NCBI GenBank assembly: GCA_035252015.1 | Contig: DATFDP010000120.1 | Coordinates: 1-64,000 of the forward strand | From: JAICWP01 sp035252015 | Lineage (GTDB): Bacteria; Acidobacteriota; Terriglobia; Terriglobales; Acidobacteriaceae | Reading direction: 5' to 3' | Length of the DNA stretch: 64,000 nucleotides | Part shown: piece after piece, positions 52,146-61,800 of the stretch | How the letters are laid out: each line of letters opens with the position of its first letter | How positions within the stretch are numbered: the first letter of the stretch is position 1 | Notes under the pieces: generated by a model | What the model was told of the DNA's origin: nothing | The model's input: the letters and a program-made list of their open reading frames with translations, nothing else | Database searches by the model: none | Made by a program: the position numbers and the translations under genes

Positions 52146-54158
52146 TCACAGCGAGGGCCCGGGCAAGTCGGCAGCGGGAGCGGGCTTCTGGTCGGTCAGA
52201 TCGCTGCGCGGCATCACTCCCGGAATTTCCGGCGCCTTCTGGACATGCCCGTTTTCGGCGTCGCTGATCTCGATGCCGTTGTGCGTAAGGGTCAGGCCGG
52301 TCACGCGGTCCAGTTCCACCCGCGATTTCTCATATGCCGCCATTGACCCTACGCGAGCCGATTCTGCCTGCGCCAGATCGCGTTGTGTCTGGAGGACCTG
52401 GTAGCTGGTGGAGGCGCCGAGGGCATATTTCTTCTGCTCGATTTCAAAAGTGTGCTGCGCCAGGTCACGGGCTGTGGTAGCCGCTTCCACCCGCGCCCGA
52501 TTCTGCTGCAGGGCAAATTGCGCGTTGCGCACCTCAATTCCGATCTCGTTCTGCAACTGCTGCAGCCGCATCTGCGCCTGCCGGTATTCCAACTCCGAGC
52601 GGATCTGGTCCGCCTTGGCCACCCGGTTGCGGAAAGGAATGGTGACCTGGAAGCCGACCGCGTAATCGGGAAAATCATTGCGGAACAGCTTGGCAAACGC
52701 GTTGCCATATCCCGTGCGGGACACCGTTCCCGGCGGCAGGCACTGGATGGAGTTTGGGTTGGGCACCACGCCGGGAGCGCAGGTGAAAGCGGGATTCTGC
52801 TCTCCCGCTAGCGCCGAGGCGCCGTACCAGGCGACCAGGTCCACCGTGGGTAAGAGCGCATTCTTGGCGCTCTTGCGGCTGATTTCGCGATTAGTCAGGT
52901 CCATGCGCGCCTGTGCCAGCTCAGGACGATGGGAAAGGGCGTCCTGGAGCAAATCCTGAACCGGCTGCACCGGCTCCTTCTCCGGTACATACATAGTGTC
53001 CGTAGGCACCACCGGCGCAGCGGCGATGAAGGCATCGCTCAGGTTGCGGGTAACGGCGTTCTTCATCAGAAGTTGCTGCAGCTGCAGGCTGGTCTGGGCG
53101 ACAATCAGGTCCTGCTTGCGGCTGGCCACCTCGTTCTCCGCCTGCGTCACCTCGATTGCCGGAAGCGCGCCAATGCGCACCTGCTCGCGGTTGTCAGAAA
53201 GCGTCTTCTCCGCCAGGTTTAGCGACCGCTCCTTGACCTTCTCATCCTCGTAGGCGTACACCAGGTCCCAGTAAATGTTCTGGATCTGAGACACTGTGGC
53301 AATTACCTGATTGCGGAAAGCGACATCGGAGATTTCGCGGTTGTTTTTCGCGATGTGTATGAAGCGCAGGTTGGGCCCCGGTCCGAATCCGGCCAGCAGA
53401 TGCTGCTTTATTTCTGCACGAAACTGGGAGAATACCTGCGGCACCAGCAGGTCGAACTGGCTGTTGTCAGTGCCGCGGAGATTATTGAAGTCCACCAGCA
53501 TCTGCGTGCCCGTTGGGAAAGCCTGCGTGTACTCGAAATTAGCGTTGGACGTGTTCTGCTGGAACACGCCCACCTGGCCGATGGTGACAGCGTTGTTAAT
53601 GGGCTGGGCCACATGGTTAACATACAATTTGGCGGTTAACTGCGGATCGTAAGGTTGCAGTGGCGCACCTACGCCCAGCGTGGACTCCACCAGTCCCGAA
53701 GCTCCCCCGCCCGCACCGCCCGCGCCGCCTGAGGTGCCGCCCGCGCCCGAGCCCTGGGCGCCGGTGCCAAATCCGCCCACACCACCGCCGGGCGTCCCTT
53801 CGACCAGACCGGTGGCCACGCCGCGGATTTCCGCGCCAGCCTTCGCCCGCAGGATATCGGTGTCCGCAATGGACAGGTTATAGCGGGCGATGGCGATGTC
53901 CAAGTTGTTCTCCAGGGCCAGCGCCACCGCGTCGCTGAGCGACAGCATCAGTTTCCCGTCTTTCATCAGCGTGTCCAGCCGGGGCGTATTGGTCAGCTTG
54001 GGTTGCGGCACCTGTACCGGCGAATACGGATTCAGCAGGTTGGGAAACTGCGACCCGGCGTTGGGAAATCTGAACACTTGGGCAGATGCCGGAACCGCCG
54101 CCAACCCCAGCAGGAGCAGCCCGCAAATCATATTGAAGACAGCATTTGTTTTTTTCAT
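52146..54158 (-). CDS. TolC-family outer-membrane efflux protein
   Basis: The 670 aa protein has a signal peptide (MKKTNAVFNMICGLLLLGLA), then an outer-membrane factor fold: LSLSDAVALALENNLDIAIA, AEKTLSDNREQVRIGALPAI (with coiled coils), VDLVAWYGASALAGE, VTIPFRNRVAKADQIRSELE, and a C-terminal helix (EQKKYALGASTSYQVLQTQR). A Gly-rich insertion (GGVGGFGTGAQGSGAGGTSG) lies near residue 150. It is longer than E. coli TolC (about 470 aa). The ATG at 54158 is preferred; the upstream open frame is non-coding and full of hairpins. It follows three ABC permeases. Confidence 0.9.
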   Translation of the reverse strand: MKKTNAVFNMICGLLLLGLAAVPASAQVFRFPNAGSQFPNLLNPYSPVQVPQPKLTNTPRLDTLMKDGKLMLSLSDAVALALENNLDIAIARYNLSIADTDILRAKAGAEIRGVATGLVEGTPGGGVGGFGTGAQGSGAGGTSGGAGGAGGGASGLVESTLGVGAPLQPYDPQLTAKLYVNHVAQPINNAVTIGQVGVFQQNTSNANFEYTQAFPTGTQMLVDFNNLRGTDNSQFDLLVPQVFSQFRAEIKQHLLAGFGPGPNLRFIHIAKNNREISDVAFRNQVIATVSQIQNIYWDLVYAYEDEKVKERSLNLAEKTLSDNREQVRIGALPAIEVTQAENEVASRKQDLIVAQTSLQLQQLLMKNAVTRNLSDAFIAAAPVVPTDTMYVPEKEPVQPVQDLLQDALSHRPELAQARMDLTNREISRKSAKNALLPTVDLVAWYGASALAGEQNPAFTCAPGVVPNPNSIQCLPPGTVSRTGYGNAFAKLFRNDFPDYAVGFQVTIPFRNRVAKADQIRSELEYRQAQMRLQQLQNEIGIEVRNAQFALQQNRARVEAATTARDLAQHTFEIEQKKYALGASTSYQVLQTQRDLAQAESARVGSMAAYEKSRVELDRVTGLTLTHNGIEISDAENGHVQKAPEIPGVMPRSDLTDQKPAPAADLPGPSL

Positions 54159-54181
54159 AGTCACCACACCATAGAAGTAGC

Positions 54182-54218
54182 GCCGGCATCTTGCCGGCTG
54201 TCGCGAGGGCCTCTCGCG
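54182..54218 (-). other. Twin hairpins in the tolC leader
   Basis: GCCGGC-ATCTT-GCCGGC (54182-54198) and CGCGAG-GGCCT-CTCGCG (54202-54218) are adjacent perfect 6-bp stems, between the permease stop and the TolC ATG. The sequence resembles the dispersed GCCGGCATCTTGCCGGC type. Confidence 0.7.
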
Positions 54219-54242
54219 GTCATTTTTGCAAATTCGTTTCCT

Positions 54243-54273
54243 CCCACCCTTTGCAGAAACTGCAAGGAGTGGG
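54243..54273 (-). other. Intercistronic hairpin, permease 1 / tolC
   Basis: CCCAC-CC-TT-GCAG pairs with CTGC-AA-GG-GTGGG around AAA, with one bulged base on each arm. It lies 9 nt past the stop of the permease. It is a variant of the CACCTTTGC-type hairpins at 56763 and 61770. Confidence 0.65.
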
Positions 54274-54282
54274 TTATTTCGC

Positions 54283-56745
54283 TCACTCGTAACGCAGCGC
54301 TGCCATAGGATCCACCCTGCTGGCACGCCGCGCCGGCACATAGCTGGCCAGCACGGCAACGGCAGAGATCATCAGGCCCACGGCAGAAAAGGTGATTGGA
54401 TCATCCGCCGTAACGCCGAACAGCAGCGTGGACATGAGACGTGCGAGAATCAGCGCCCCCGCCAGTCCCAGGCCAAGCCCGGCGGCAGCTGCCAGCACGC
54501 CTTCCCGCAGAACCATCCTGAGAACGTTGGCTGCTTGCGCGCCCAGTGCCATGCGCACTCCAATCTCCTGCGTGCGCCGGCTCACCATGTACGCCAGCAC
54601 GCCGTAAAGGCCGATGGCGGAGAGCGCCAGGGCCAGCCCGGCAAACGCGATCAGCAAGTACATGGTGAAGCGCTGCTGCGAAACACTGTCGCGCAGCACC
54701 TCGCTCAAGGGCCGCACTTCATAAAGCGGTAAGTTTTTGTCTAGCCTTAGCACCGCCTGCGTGATAGCCGGAGGCAGGGCCATAGGATTGCCATTGCCGT
54801 GCACTACCAGACTCATGTCGCCGTAGGCACGCTTGGGCAGATACATCTCAGGACGCTCAGGCGAATCGAGCGACAGCTGGTGCGTATTGGGCACTTCACC
54901 GATCACCTGCTCGCGCGTGGATCCGCCATTCTGATCCAGGTAGAGCACCTTGCCAACCGGATCCTGGTTCGGCCACAACTGCTGCGCCAGAGCTTGGTTC
55001 ACAACCGCCACATTCGCGGCTTGCTCCGCTTCCTGACGGGTGAAGCCTCTTCCGCGCAGAACAGGCGAGCCCATGGCCTGAAAATAATCCTCTGAAACGT
55101 ACTGATAGTCCGAGGTGCGGTTGGAAGTCTTCGAGCTTTCCCCTTCCAGGTGAATTCCGCTTAGGCTGATATTCTGCATGGGCAAGCCGCTGGACAGACT
55201 GGCAGCGCGCACCCCTGGAATCGCCTGCAGCGACTGCAGTAGCTGCGCACTGAAGGCTCGCTGCTGCTCAGGACTGGAATAGTGGAGCGAGGGCAACGAG
55301 AGCTGTGCCGTGAGCACGTGCTGAGGACTGAAACCAGGATCCTGCGCCAGCAAGGCGCGCAACGTGCGCACCATCAGGCCAGCCCCGGCCAGCGGAATCA
55401 CCGCCAGCGAGATCTCCGCCACCACCAGCAGTGTGCGCAGCCGGCGCGAAATCCCGGCGTTCCCCGCGCGAGCACCCTTGCTCACGCTGTGCTGAATATC
55501 CTGGCGCGCCACGTGCAACGAAGGCGCGAGCCCAAATAGGAGCCCAGCCGCCAGCATCACGCCGAAGGTAAATGCCAAAACGCCGGGGTCAACGCTGAGC
55601 TGCTGCAGGCCAAGAATATCGGCCGGGGCCAGCGCCCGCACGCCACGAATTCCCCACCAGGCCAGCAACAGCCCTGCGCCTCCACCCAGAAGGCTGACTA
55701 ACAGGCTCTCGCTCATGGTCTGGCCAATCAGGCGCCGGCGATTGGCCCCCAGCGCCACCCGGATGGCAATTTCCTTCTCCCGGCCTGCGGCCCGCGTCAG
55801 CAGCAGGTTGGCAACGTTCATGCACGCGATGAGTAGCACGAACCCGACCACAAATTGCAGAGTCAACAGGCTGCGCCGCAACGTACCGGCCACATTTTCT
55901 GTGTACACGGTGAACACGTTGGTCCCGTAATCCCGATACTCGTCAGGCTTCTCCTGTCGCAGGCGAGCCTCGATCACCTGCAGTTCGCTGCGCGCCTGCG
56001 CCAGCGAAACTCCCGGTTTGAGTCGACCCAGCACAACGTTCTGGCTGTTTTGCAGAACGTCCTTGGCCTGGCTGGAGCTGGTATTCATCGGAATCCACAC
56101 ATCCGGCTTGTCCTGCGAAAGGCCTTCCCACATGGCGGGTAGATGGAAGCTGCGAGGCAACACGCCGATAATGCGGTAATTGACTTCGTTCAGGGTGAGG
56201 TCGCGGCCCAGCACCTGCGCGCCTTCCCCGAACATCTTCTGGTAAAGCGCGTGGCTGATAATGACCACGCGTTCCTGCCCGGGCTGGCCTTCCTGCGGCG
56301 CGAAAGTGCGGCCCAGTTCAGCACTCACTCCCAGCATGCAGAAAAAGTTACCGGAGGCGGAGGCCGATTCCACGCGTTCCGGTTTCGCAATCCCGGTAAG
56401 ATTGACCGCCGAGCGTCCAGAGGAGCCCTCGCTTATGCCGGTGTGGTAAACCGCGATATCTTGAAAGGAATGTGCGTCCTGTTTCCAGCGCAGGTAGCTC
56501 TCCAACCGCGCCGGCAGGCGTTGACCGATAAATCCTTGCACCTGCGGGTTGGTCTCCCAGAGCACCACCACCTGACTGGGATTGCGAAACGGCAGCGAAC
56601 GCAGCAGCACAGCGTTCACGGCGCTGAACATCGCCGTGTTGGCGCCGATGCCCAGGGCCAGCGTGATGATGGCCACAGCGGTGAAACCGGGGCTTCTGCG
56701 CAGCAGACGCAGCCCGTATCGCAGATCGTGCAGCAGAGTTTCCAT
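54283..56745 (-). CDS. ADOP-type MacB/FtsX permease (first in coordinate order)
   Basis: The 820 aa protein starts METLLHDLRYGLRLLRRSPG, the ADOP opening. A first FtsX-type membrane helix with ALGIGANTAMFSAVNAVLLR leads to a periplasmic MacB-PCD domain (about 40-250), three TM helices (FVVGFVLLIACMNVANLLLT), a second soluble region and the closing FtsX set, ending VDPMAALRYE. ADOP permeases usually lie alone; here they sit with an ATPase and TolC. ATG at 56745 follows GAGGTGAAG; a GTG two codons earlier is also in frame. Substrate unknown. Confidence 0.92.
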   Translation of the reverse strand: METLLHDLRYGLRLLRRSPGFTAVAIITLALGIGANTAMFSAVNAVLLRSLPFRNPSQVVVLWETNPQVQGFIGQRLPARLESYLRWKQDAHSFQDIAVYHTGISEGSSGRSAVNLTGIAKPERVESASASGNFFCMLGVSAELGRTFAPQEGQPGQERVVIISHALYQKMFGEGAQVLGRDLTLNEVNYRIIGVLPRSFHLPAMWEGLSQDKPDVWIPMNTSSSQAKDVLQNSQNVVLGRLKPGVSLAQARSELQVIEARLRQEKPDEYRDYGTNVFTVYTENVAGTLRRSLLTLQFVVGFVLLIACMNVANLLLTRAAGREKEIAIRVALGANRRRLIGQTMSESLLVSLLGGGAGLLLAWWGIRGVRALAPADILGLQQLSVDPGVLAFTFGVMLAAGLLFGLAPSLHVARQDIQHSVSKGARAGNAGISRRLRTLLVVAEISLAVIPLAGAGLMVRTLRALLAQDPGFSPQHVLTAQLSLPSLHYSSPEQQRAFSAQLLQSLQAIPGVRAASLSSGLPMQNISLSGIHLEGESSKTSNRTSDYQYVSEDYFQAMGSPVLRGRGFTRQEAEQAANVAVVNQALAQQLWPNQDPVGKVLYLDQNGGSTREQVIGEVPNTHQLSLDSPERPEMYLPKRAYGDMSLVVHGNGNPMALPPAITQAVLRLDKNLPLYEVRPLSEVLRDSVSQQRFTMYLLIAFAGLALALSAIGLYGVLAYMVSRRTQEIGVRMALGAQAANVLRMVLREGVLAAAAGLGLGLAGALILARLMSTLLFGVTADDPITFSAVGLMISAVAVLASYVPARRASRVDPMAALRYE

Positions 56746-56762
56746 CTTCACCTCAAATCACC

Positions 56763-56786
56763 CACCTTTGTAAAAGCGCAAAGGTG
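56763..56786 (-). other. Intercistronic hairpin, permease 2 / permease 1
   Basis: CACCTTTG (56763-56770) pairs with CAAAGGTG (56779-56786) across an 8-nt loop. It lies 25 nt past the stop of permease 2, with no T-run after it on the minus strand. Confidence 0.8.
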
Positions 56787-56811
56787 AGGCACCCGCCGCC
56801 GACCGGCAGCT

Positions 56812-59244
56812 CTACTCGTAGCGCAGCGCCACGATCGGATCCACGCGCGTCGCCCGCCGCGCCGGCACATAGCTGGCGGCCACCGCCACCAGCACCAGCA
56901 GCAGCGCCAACCCCAGCAGGACCGCGGCCTGCAGCGTGACCACGCCAAAGAGAAAAGTAGCCATCAACCGGCTCAGCACCACGGCCACGGGAATCGCCAC
57001 AGCCAACCCCAGCCCGGAGAGCGTCAGCGCCTGTCCCAGCACCAGGCGGAGCAGTTGCCGCGGGCGGGCGCCCAGCGCCGCGCGCACGCCGAATTCATGC
57101 ATACGCTCCTCCACCGCATGCGCCAGCACTCCATAGACGCCCACCGCGGAGAGCGCCAGCGCCACCCCGCCGAACACCATCATCAGAATCCCCATCAGCC
57201 GCACCGGCGAGATGGAATCGGAAATGACTCCCTGCATATCCTGCACTTCGCTGATCGCGACCTGCGGGTCCAGACGCTGCACCAGGGTGCGAACTCCCGG
57301 CACTACTCCCGCCGCGTCGTAGGAAGTGCGCACCAGCACATTCACGACGCTGCGCGGCGACTGCTGGTAGGGGAGATAAATGGTGGGCGTAGCCTTGGGA
57401 TCGAACCAGTTCTGCTTCACGTCGCCCACTACACCGGCCACGGTGATCCAGGGAGCGTCGGATGATGTTGTGCCTAATTTGAAACGGCGGTCAATGGGAT
57501 CGGTGCGCGGCCAGAAGCGCGCTGCCATGCTCTGGCTGATGAGCGCCACCGGCGGGGCGCCGCTGTTGTCGTGGTCGTTGAAGTTGCGTCCCTTGAGCAG
57601 CGGGATGTGCAGCGCCGTGAAGAAGCCCGGGCTGGCCGTCTGCCGTCGGGCGCTCAGAAGGTCGCTCTCCCGGAAGGCGGGCCTGCCCTCTACCGAAAAT
57701 GCGACCTGGCGGTTATCCACATTGCTGGCGGGAATGTTGCTGGCGAGGCCCGCGCTCTGCACGCCGGGCAGGCCGGAAATTCCGTCCAGCATGCGCCGCT
57801 CGAATGCGTTGATGCTTGCCTCCTCGGTGTAGCTGCGGTCAGGCAGCGCCACCTGCATCGTAATCACATTCGCCGTCTGCAGTCCGCTGTAAATGTCCAC
57901 CAGGTGCAAGAAGCCTTTGATCATCAGCCCGGCGCCTACCAGCAGCACCATGGCCGCCGCCACCTGGCTTACAATTAGCGCGCTGCGCAGCCGGTTGCGC
58001 CCGCTGGCCGTACGCTCTCCGCCTTCCTTCAAGGCGCGTCCGGGATCGAGCCGGCCCGTACGGAAGCTCGCTCCTACCGCGAGCAGCGCCCCTACCGCTA
58101 TCGCCAGCGCCACCGTGAAGCCGAGAACCGCTGGATTGAGCCGGATGTTCTCCCAGCCAGCTACCCACTTGGTGATGCCCGGAGGAATGCTTTGGCGAAT
58201 CAGATTGCTGCCGGCGAGCGCCACCGCTGTGGCCACTGCTCCCGCCGCCAACGCCAGCAGCATGGTCTCCGTCAGCACCACCCGGAGCACGCGGCTGCTG
58301 GTGGCCCCCAGAGCGACTCGCACGGCCAGTTCCTTCTGGCGCGAAATCAACCGGGCCAGCAGCAAATTTCCGAGGTTGGCACAGGCCAGCAGCAGCACAA
58401 AGATCGCTGCCGCCTGCAGCATCAGGAAAATGGGCGCGGTGTATTCGTATTCTTCCTGGCGCATGGGCAGCGACAAAATGGTGCGCCCGGAGTTCGTCTT
58501 GGGAAACTGCTTCTGCAGGCGTGCCGCGAAGGTTTCCAGTTCCGCCTCGGCTTGCTTGACTGCAATTCCCGGCCGCAAGCGGGCTATAAGGGAGAGCGCC
58601 GGTTGCACGCGGTCGGCCTTCTGCTCGGGGCTGAGCGCCAGCGGCACCCATGCCTCGGTCCCGACCGGGTATGCATATCCCGCGGGCATGATGCCCACCA
58701 CCGTGGCCGACCGCCCGTTCACCTGCACGATACGCCCGAGCACGCTGGGATCGCCGCCAAAGCGCCGCTGCCAGTAACCGTAGCCGAGAAGCAGCGAGCG
58801 GTCGTGGCCGGGCTGCTCTTCATCGACGGTAAAGCCGCGGCCCAGAGCCGGTTGAACCCCTAGAACGGCGAAGAAATTTGCCGAGAGTGCCGCTCCCTCC
58901 ACTCCCTCAACCTGGCCCCTGTCGCCGATGTTGAGATTGGCAAATGAGGACGCGGCCAAGACCTGAAAAGATCGCACGTCTCGCGTCAGATCGTAGAAAT
59001 CGGCGGCAGAGAAGGTGTCGGTGTCGAAATCGGCATTCTGGTTGGGGCTGCCCTCGCGCACAAGCATCAAGTGTTCCAGATGCGGGAATGAAAAAGGGTG
59101 GAACAGGAGCGCATTAACTACGCTAAAGACGGCCGCATTGGCGCCGATGCCCAGCGCCAGGGTGAGCACAGCTACAGCCGTGAAACCCGGGCTCTTGCGC
59201 AGCATGCGCAGGCTGTAGCGAAGATCGTGCAGCAAGGTTTCCAT
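56812..59244 (-). CDS. ADOP-type MacB/FtsX permease (second)
   Basis: The 810 aa protein starts METLLHDLRYSLRMLRKSPG and follows the same plan as its neighbours: ALGIGANAAVFSVVNALLFH, a periplasmic domain, AAIFVLLLACANLGNLLLAR (TM set 1), a second half with MVLLVGAGLMIKGF, and a final FtsX set ending VDPIVALRYE. It shares the leader ATTTGAGGTGAAG-N-ATG with permease 1, so the duplication included the upstream region. Sequence identity between the paralogues is clear in the ends and low in the middle of the soluble domains. Confidence 0.92.
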   Translation of the reverse strand: METLLHDLRYSLRMLRKSPGFTAVAVLTLALGIGANAAVFSVVNALLFHPFSFPHLEHLMLVREGSPNQNADFDTDTFSAADFYDLTRDVRSFQVLAASSFANLNIGDRGQVEGVEGAALSANFFAVLGVQPALGRGFTVDEEQPGHDRSLLLGYGYWQRRFGGDPSVLGRIVQVNGRSATVVGIMPAGYAYPVGTEAWVPLALSPEQKADRVQPALSLIARLRPGIAVKQAEAELETFAARLQKQFPKTNSGRTILSLPMRQEEYEYTAPIFLMLQAAAIFVLLLACANLGNLLLARLISRQKELAVRVALGATSSRVLRVVLTETMLLALAAGAVATAVALAGSNLIRQSIPPGITKWVAGWENIRLNPAVLGFTVALAIAVGALLAVGASFRTGRLDPGRALKEGGERTASGRNRLRSALIVSQVAAAMVLLVGAGLMIKGFLHLVDIYSGLQTANVITMQVALPDRSYTEEASINAFERRMLDGISGLPGVQSAGLASNIPASNVDNRQVAFSVEGRPAFRESDLLSARRQTASPGFFTALHIPLLKGRNFNDHDNSGAPPVALISQSMAARFWPRTDPIDRRFKLGTTSSDAPWITVAGVVGDVKQNWFDPKATPTIYLPYQQSPRSVVNVLVRTSYDAAGVVPGVRTLVQRLDPQVAISEVQDMQGVISDSISPVRLMGILMMVFGGVALALSAVGVYGVLAHAVEERMHEFGVRAALGARPRQLLRLVLGQALTLSGLGLAVAIPVAVVLSRLMATFLFGVVTLQAAVLLGLALLLVLVAVAASYVPARRATRVDPIVALRYE

Positions 59245-59261
59245 GCTTCACCTCAAATCAC

Positions 59262-59288
59262 CACCCTAGGCAAAGACCGGCGAGGGTG
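59262..59288 (-). other. Intercistronic hairpin (weak), permease 3 / permease 2
   Basis: CACCCT (59262-59267) pairs with AGGGTG (59283-59288) across a 15-nt loop. It holds the same relative place as the stronger hairpins at 56763 and 61770 and may be a decayed copy. Confidence 0.5.
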
Positions 59289-59303
59289 CGGCACCCGCAA
59301 CCG

Positions 59304-61739
59304 CTACTCGTATCTCAGCGCCACCATCGGGTCCACTCGGGTCGCCCGCCGTGCTGGAACAAAACTGGCCAGGAGCGCGGCCGCAACCAGCACGACTGCC
59401 ATGGTGGCGAACGTGAACGGATCGAGCGGGCTCACTTCAAAGAGCATTCCCGCCAGCAGGCGCGTGGCAGCAAAGCTGGCCAGCAGCCCGGCGACTATCC
59501 CTGTCAGAACCACGCGAATTCCCTGCCCCACCACCAGGCGCATCAGGTCGCGCGCGTTTGCCCCCAGCGCCATGCGCAGTCCCATCTCGTGCATGCGCTG
59601 GCTCACCGAGTACGAGAGCACGCCGTAGAGACCGATTGCGGCCATCAACAGCGCCAGCACGGCAAATCCGCTCAACAGGCTCATGCTGAAGCGGCGCTGC
59701 GCGACCGATGCCGCCAGCACGTCATTCATGGTGCTCACGCCGAACACGGGCAGGTCTTTGTCCACTGACCAGATTGTCGTGCTCGCCGCTCTCGCCAGGC
59801 TGGAAGGATCGCCGGCGGTTCGCACCACGAATACGGCGTGGCGGCTGACGCCGCTCGCCACCTGGAAATTCGACATGTAGATCATGGGAGCGACGTCGGC
59901 ATCAAGCGCGGAGAACTTCACGTCGCCGACCACGCCCACAATAGTGAATGGCGCACGGTCACCCCAGAGGAGCCGTTTACCAATAGGATCCGTTCCGGAA
60001 AAGTAGGTACGCGCCAAAGTCTGGTTAATCACCGCTACCAGCGGAGTGGAAACCGTATCCTGCTCGCGCAAACCGCGCCCGCGTACTAACGGAATGCCTA
60101 TCGCCTGGAAGTAGTCTTCGCTGACCAGGGCATTGTTCGCATTATGAAACTCATTCGGCGGTCCGCCCTCAATGCGAAACCCAATCTCCCTCGGGTCGGC
60201 TAGAGGAAGATTGGTGACGAAACCAACCGAATGCACACCTGGCAGCCGGCGCAGGCGGGCGATAATTTCCTTTTCCGCAACCCCGCAAAACTCCGCTTTG
60301 GGGTACCGGGTCTCGTCGAATTGGGTGCGCGCAATCAGAACGCCGCTGGGATTGAAACCCGGCGGCACGCGTAGCACGCGAATAAAGCTGTTGAGCAGCA
60401 AACCCGCCGCTACCAGCAGCAGCAGCGAACACGCCGTCTCCAGCACCACCAGCCCATTGCGCAGCCGCAGTCTTTCCCTGCTCGCGCCCGCGCGCGCGCT
60501 GGCTTCTTTTAGAGCGGATTGCAGTTCGCTTCGCGAAGCACGCCAGGCGGGAGCTATCCCGAACAGAATTCCGGTGATTACCGAAATTGCCACAGCGAAT
60601 GTCAGAACCGCGGGATCAATCCTCACGTCGTGCAGGCGCGGAACCTGCTCCGGGCCAAATGCCACCAGGAGACGAACCAGCCAGAAAGCCGCAAGCAGGC
60701 CCAGCGCGCCTCCAGTGGCGGCCAGCAGCACACTCTCGGTCAAAAACTGCCGCAGCAACCGGCCCTGTGACGCCCCCAGAGCCGCGCGCACGGCCATTTC
60801 ACGCATGCGCGCCGTGGAGCGCGCCAGCAGCAGGTTGGCCAGATTGGCGCAGGCAATCAGCAGCACAAATCCCACCGCTCCCAGCAGCACCAGCAACATG
60901 GGCCGGACCTTGCCCACAATATCGGCGGCCAGGGGGCTGGCCGTCGGCTTCACGTAAATGTTGCCGTCATAGATTTGCGGGTACTGCTTTTGAAATTCTG
61001 CCGCGACACGCGTCACATCCTCCTGCGCCTGCTGCAGGGAAACTCCTGGCTTCAGGCGGCCCACGGTGAAGGTGCCGAACTCCCGTACCCGGTCGGCAAT
61101 TTCCTCCCGCGTAAATGCCACTGGCACCCACAGCTCCGCTTGCTCCGAATAGGGCAGCGTGGAAAACGGGAACTGGAAAGAAGCTGGCATGACCCCGATC
61201 ACCGTGTAGGGCTGGCCGTCGAGGTCAACCGCGTGGCCCAGAATGTTGCGATCGGCGCCATAGCGGCGTTTCCATAACCCATAGCTGAGGACCGCAACCT
61301 TCCCCGCGCCGGGTCGGTCTTCCTCCGCCGTGTAGGTGCGGCCTATGATGGGTTGCACTCCCAATACAGAGAACAGGTTGGCCGTCGCTTCCGTGATGTG
61401 AATGCGCTCCGGTCGGCCGGAACCGGTCAGGTTCGCAGTGTCATTCTTGTAACCGGCAATGCCGCTAAACACCCGGTTGCGGTCGCGGTAGTCGAGGTAC
61501 TCGCCGCTCGCAGTACCCACCTGGCCGTAACCGATGCCCGGTAAACTCTCCCATAGCATCACCAGGCGGCCGGGATCGCGATACGGCAGCGGGCGCAGCA
61601 GCACTGTGTTTACCACGCTGAAGATGGCCACGTTCGCGCCAATGCCGATGGTCAGCACCACGAGTGCCACAGCAGTGAAACCCGGGCTCTTGCGCAGCAT
61701 GCGCAATCCGTAGCGAACGTCCTGCAGCAAAGTCTCCAT
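59304..61739 (-). CDS. ADOP-type MacB/FtsX permease (third)
   Basis: The 811 aa protein starts METLLQDVRYGLRMLRKSPG, with the IGIGANVAIFSVVNTVLLRP segment, a periplasmic domain, VLLGAVGFVLLIACANLANL (TM set 1), ACSLLLLVAAGLLLNSFIRV and a C-terminal FtsX set ending VDPMVALRYE. It directly follows the ATPase gene (61 nt spacer). FtsX-like permeases of MacB type work as mechanotransducers, moving the periplasmic domain by ATP use in the cytosol. No TM set suggests a transport channel through the membrane itself. Confidence 0.92.
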   Translation of the reverse strand: METLLQDVRYGLRMLRKSPGFTAVALVVLTIGIGANVAIFSVVNTVLLRPLPYRDPGRLVMLWESLPGIGYGQVGTASGEYLDYRDRNRVFSGIAGYKNDTANLTGSGRPERIHITEATANLFSVLGVQPIIGRTYTAEEDRPGAGKVAVLSYGLWKRRYGADRNILGHAVDLDGQPYTVIGVMPASFQFPFSTLPYSEQAELWVPVAFTREEIADRVREFGTFTVGRLKPGVSLQQAQEDVTRVAAEFQKQYPQIYDGNIYVKPTASPLAADIVGKVRPMLLVLLGAVGFVLLIACANLANLLLARSTARMREMAVRAALGASQGRLLRQFLTESVLLAATGGALGLLAAFWLVRLLVAFGPEQVPRLHDVRIDPAVLTFAVAISVITGILFGIAPAWRASRSELQSALKEASARAGASRERLRLRNGLVVLETACSLLLLVAAGLLLNSFIRVLRVPPGFNPSGVLIARTQFDETRYPKAEFCGVAEKEIIARLRRLPGVHSVGFVTNLPLADPREIGFRIEGGPPNEFHNANNALVSEDYFQAIGIPLVRGRGLREQDTVSTPLVAVINQTLARTYFSGTDPIGKRLLWGDRAPFTIVGVVGDVKFSALDADVAPMIYMSNFQVASGVSRHAVFVVRTAGDPSSLARAASTTIWSVDKDLPVFGVSTMNDVLAASVAQRRFSMSLLSGFAVLALLMAAIGLYGVLSYSVSQRMHEMGLRMALGANARDLMRLVVGQGIRVVLTGIVAGLLASFAATRLLAGMLFEVSPLDPFTFATMAVVLVAAALLASFVPARRATRVDPMVALRYE

Positions 61740-61769
61740 TTTCTGCCTCGATCAACGGGGCGGGCGGCT

Positions 61770-61794
61770 CACCTTTGCGTTTTATGCAAAGGTG
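61770..61794 (-). other. Intercistronic hairpin, ATPase / permease 3
   Basis: CACCTTTGC (61770-61778) pairs perfectly with GCAAAGGTG (61786-61794) over a 7-nt loop, 6 nt past the ATPase stop. No T-run follows on the minus strand. Confidence 0.85.
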
Positions 61795-61800
61795 GGAGAG

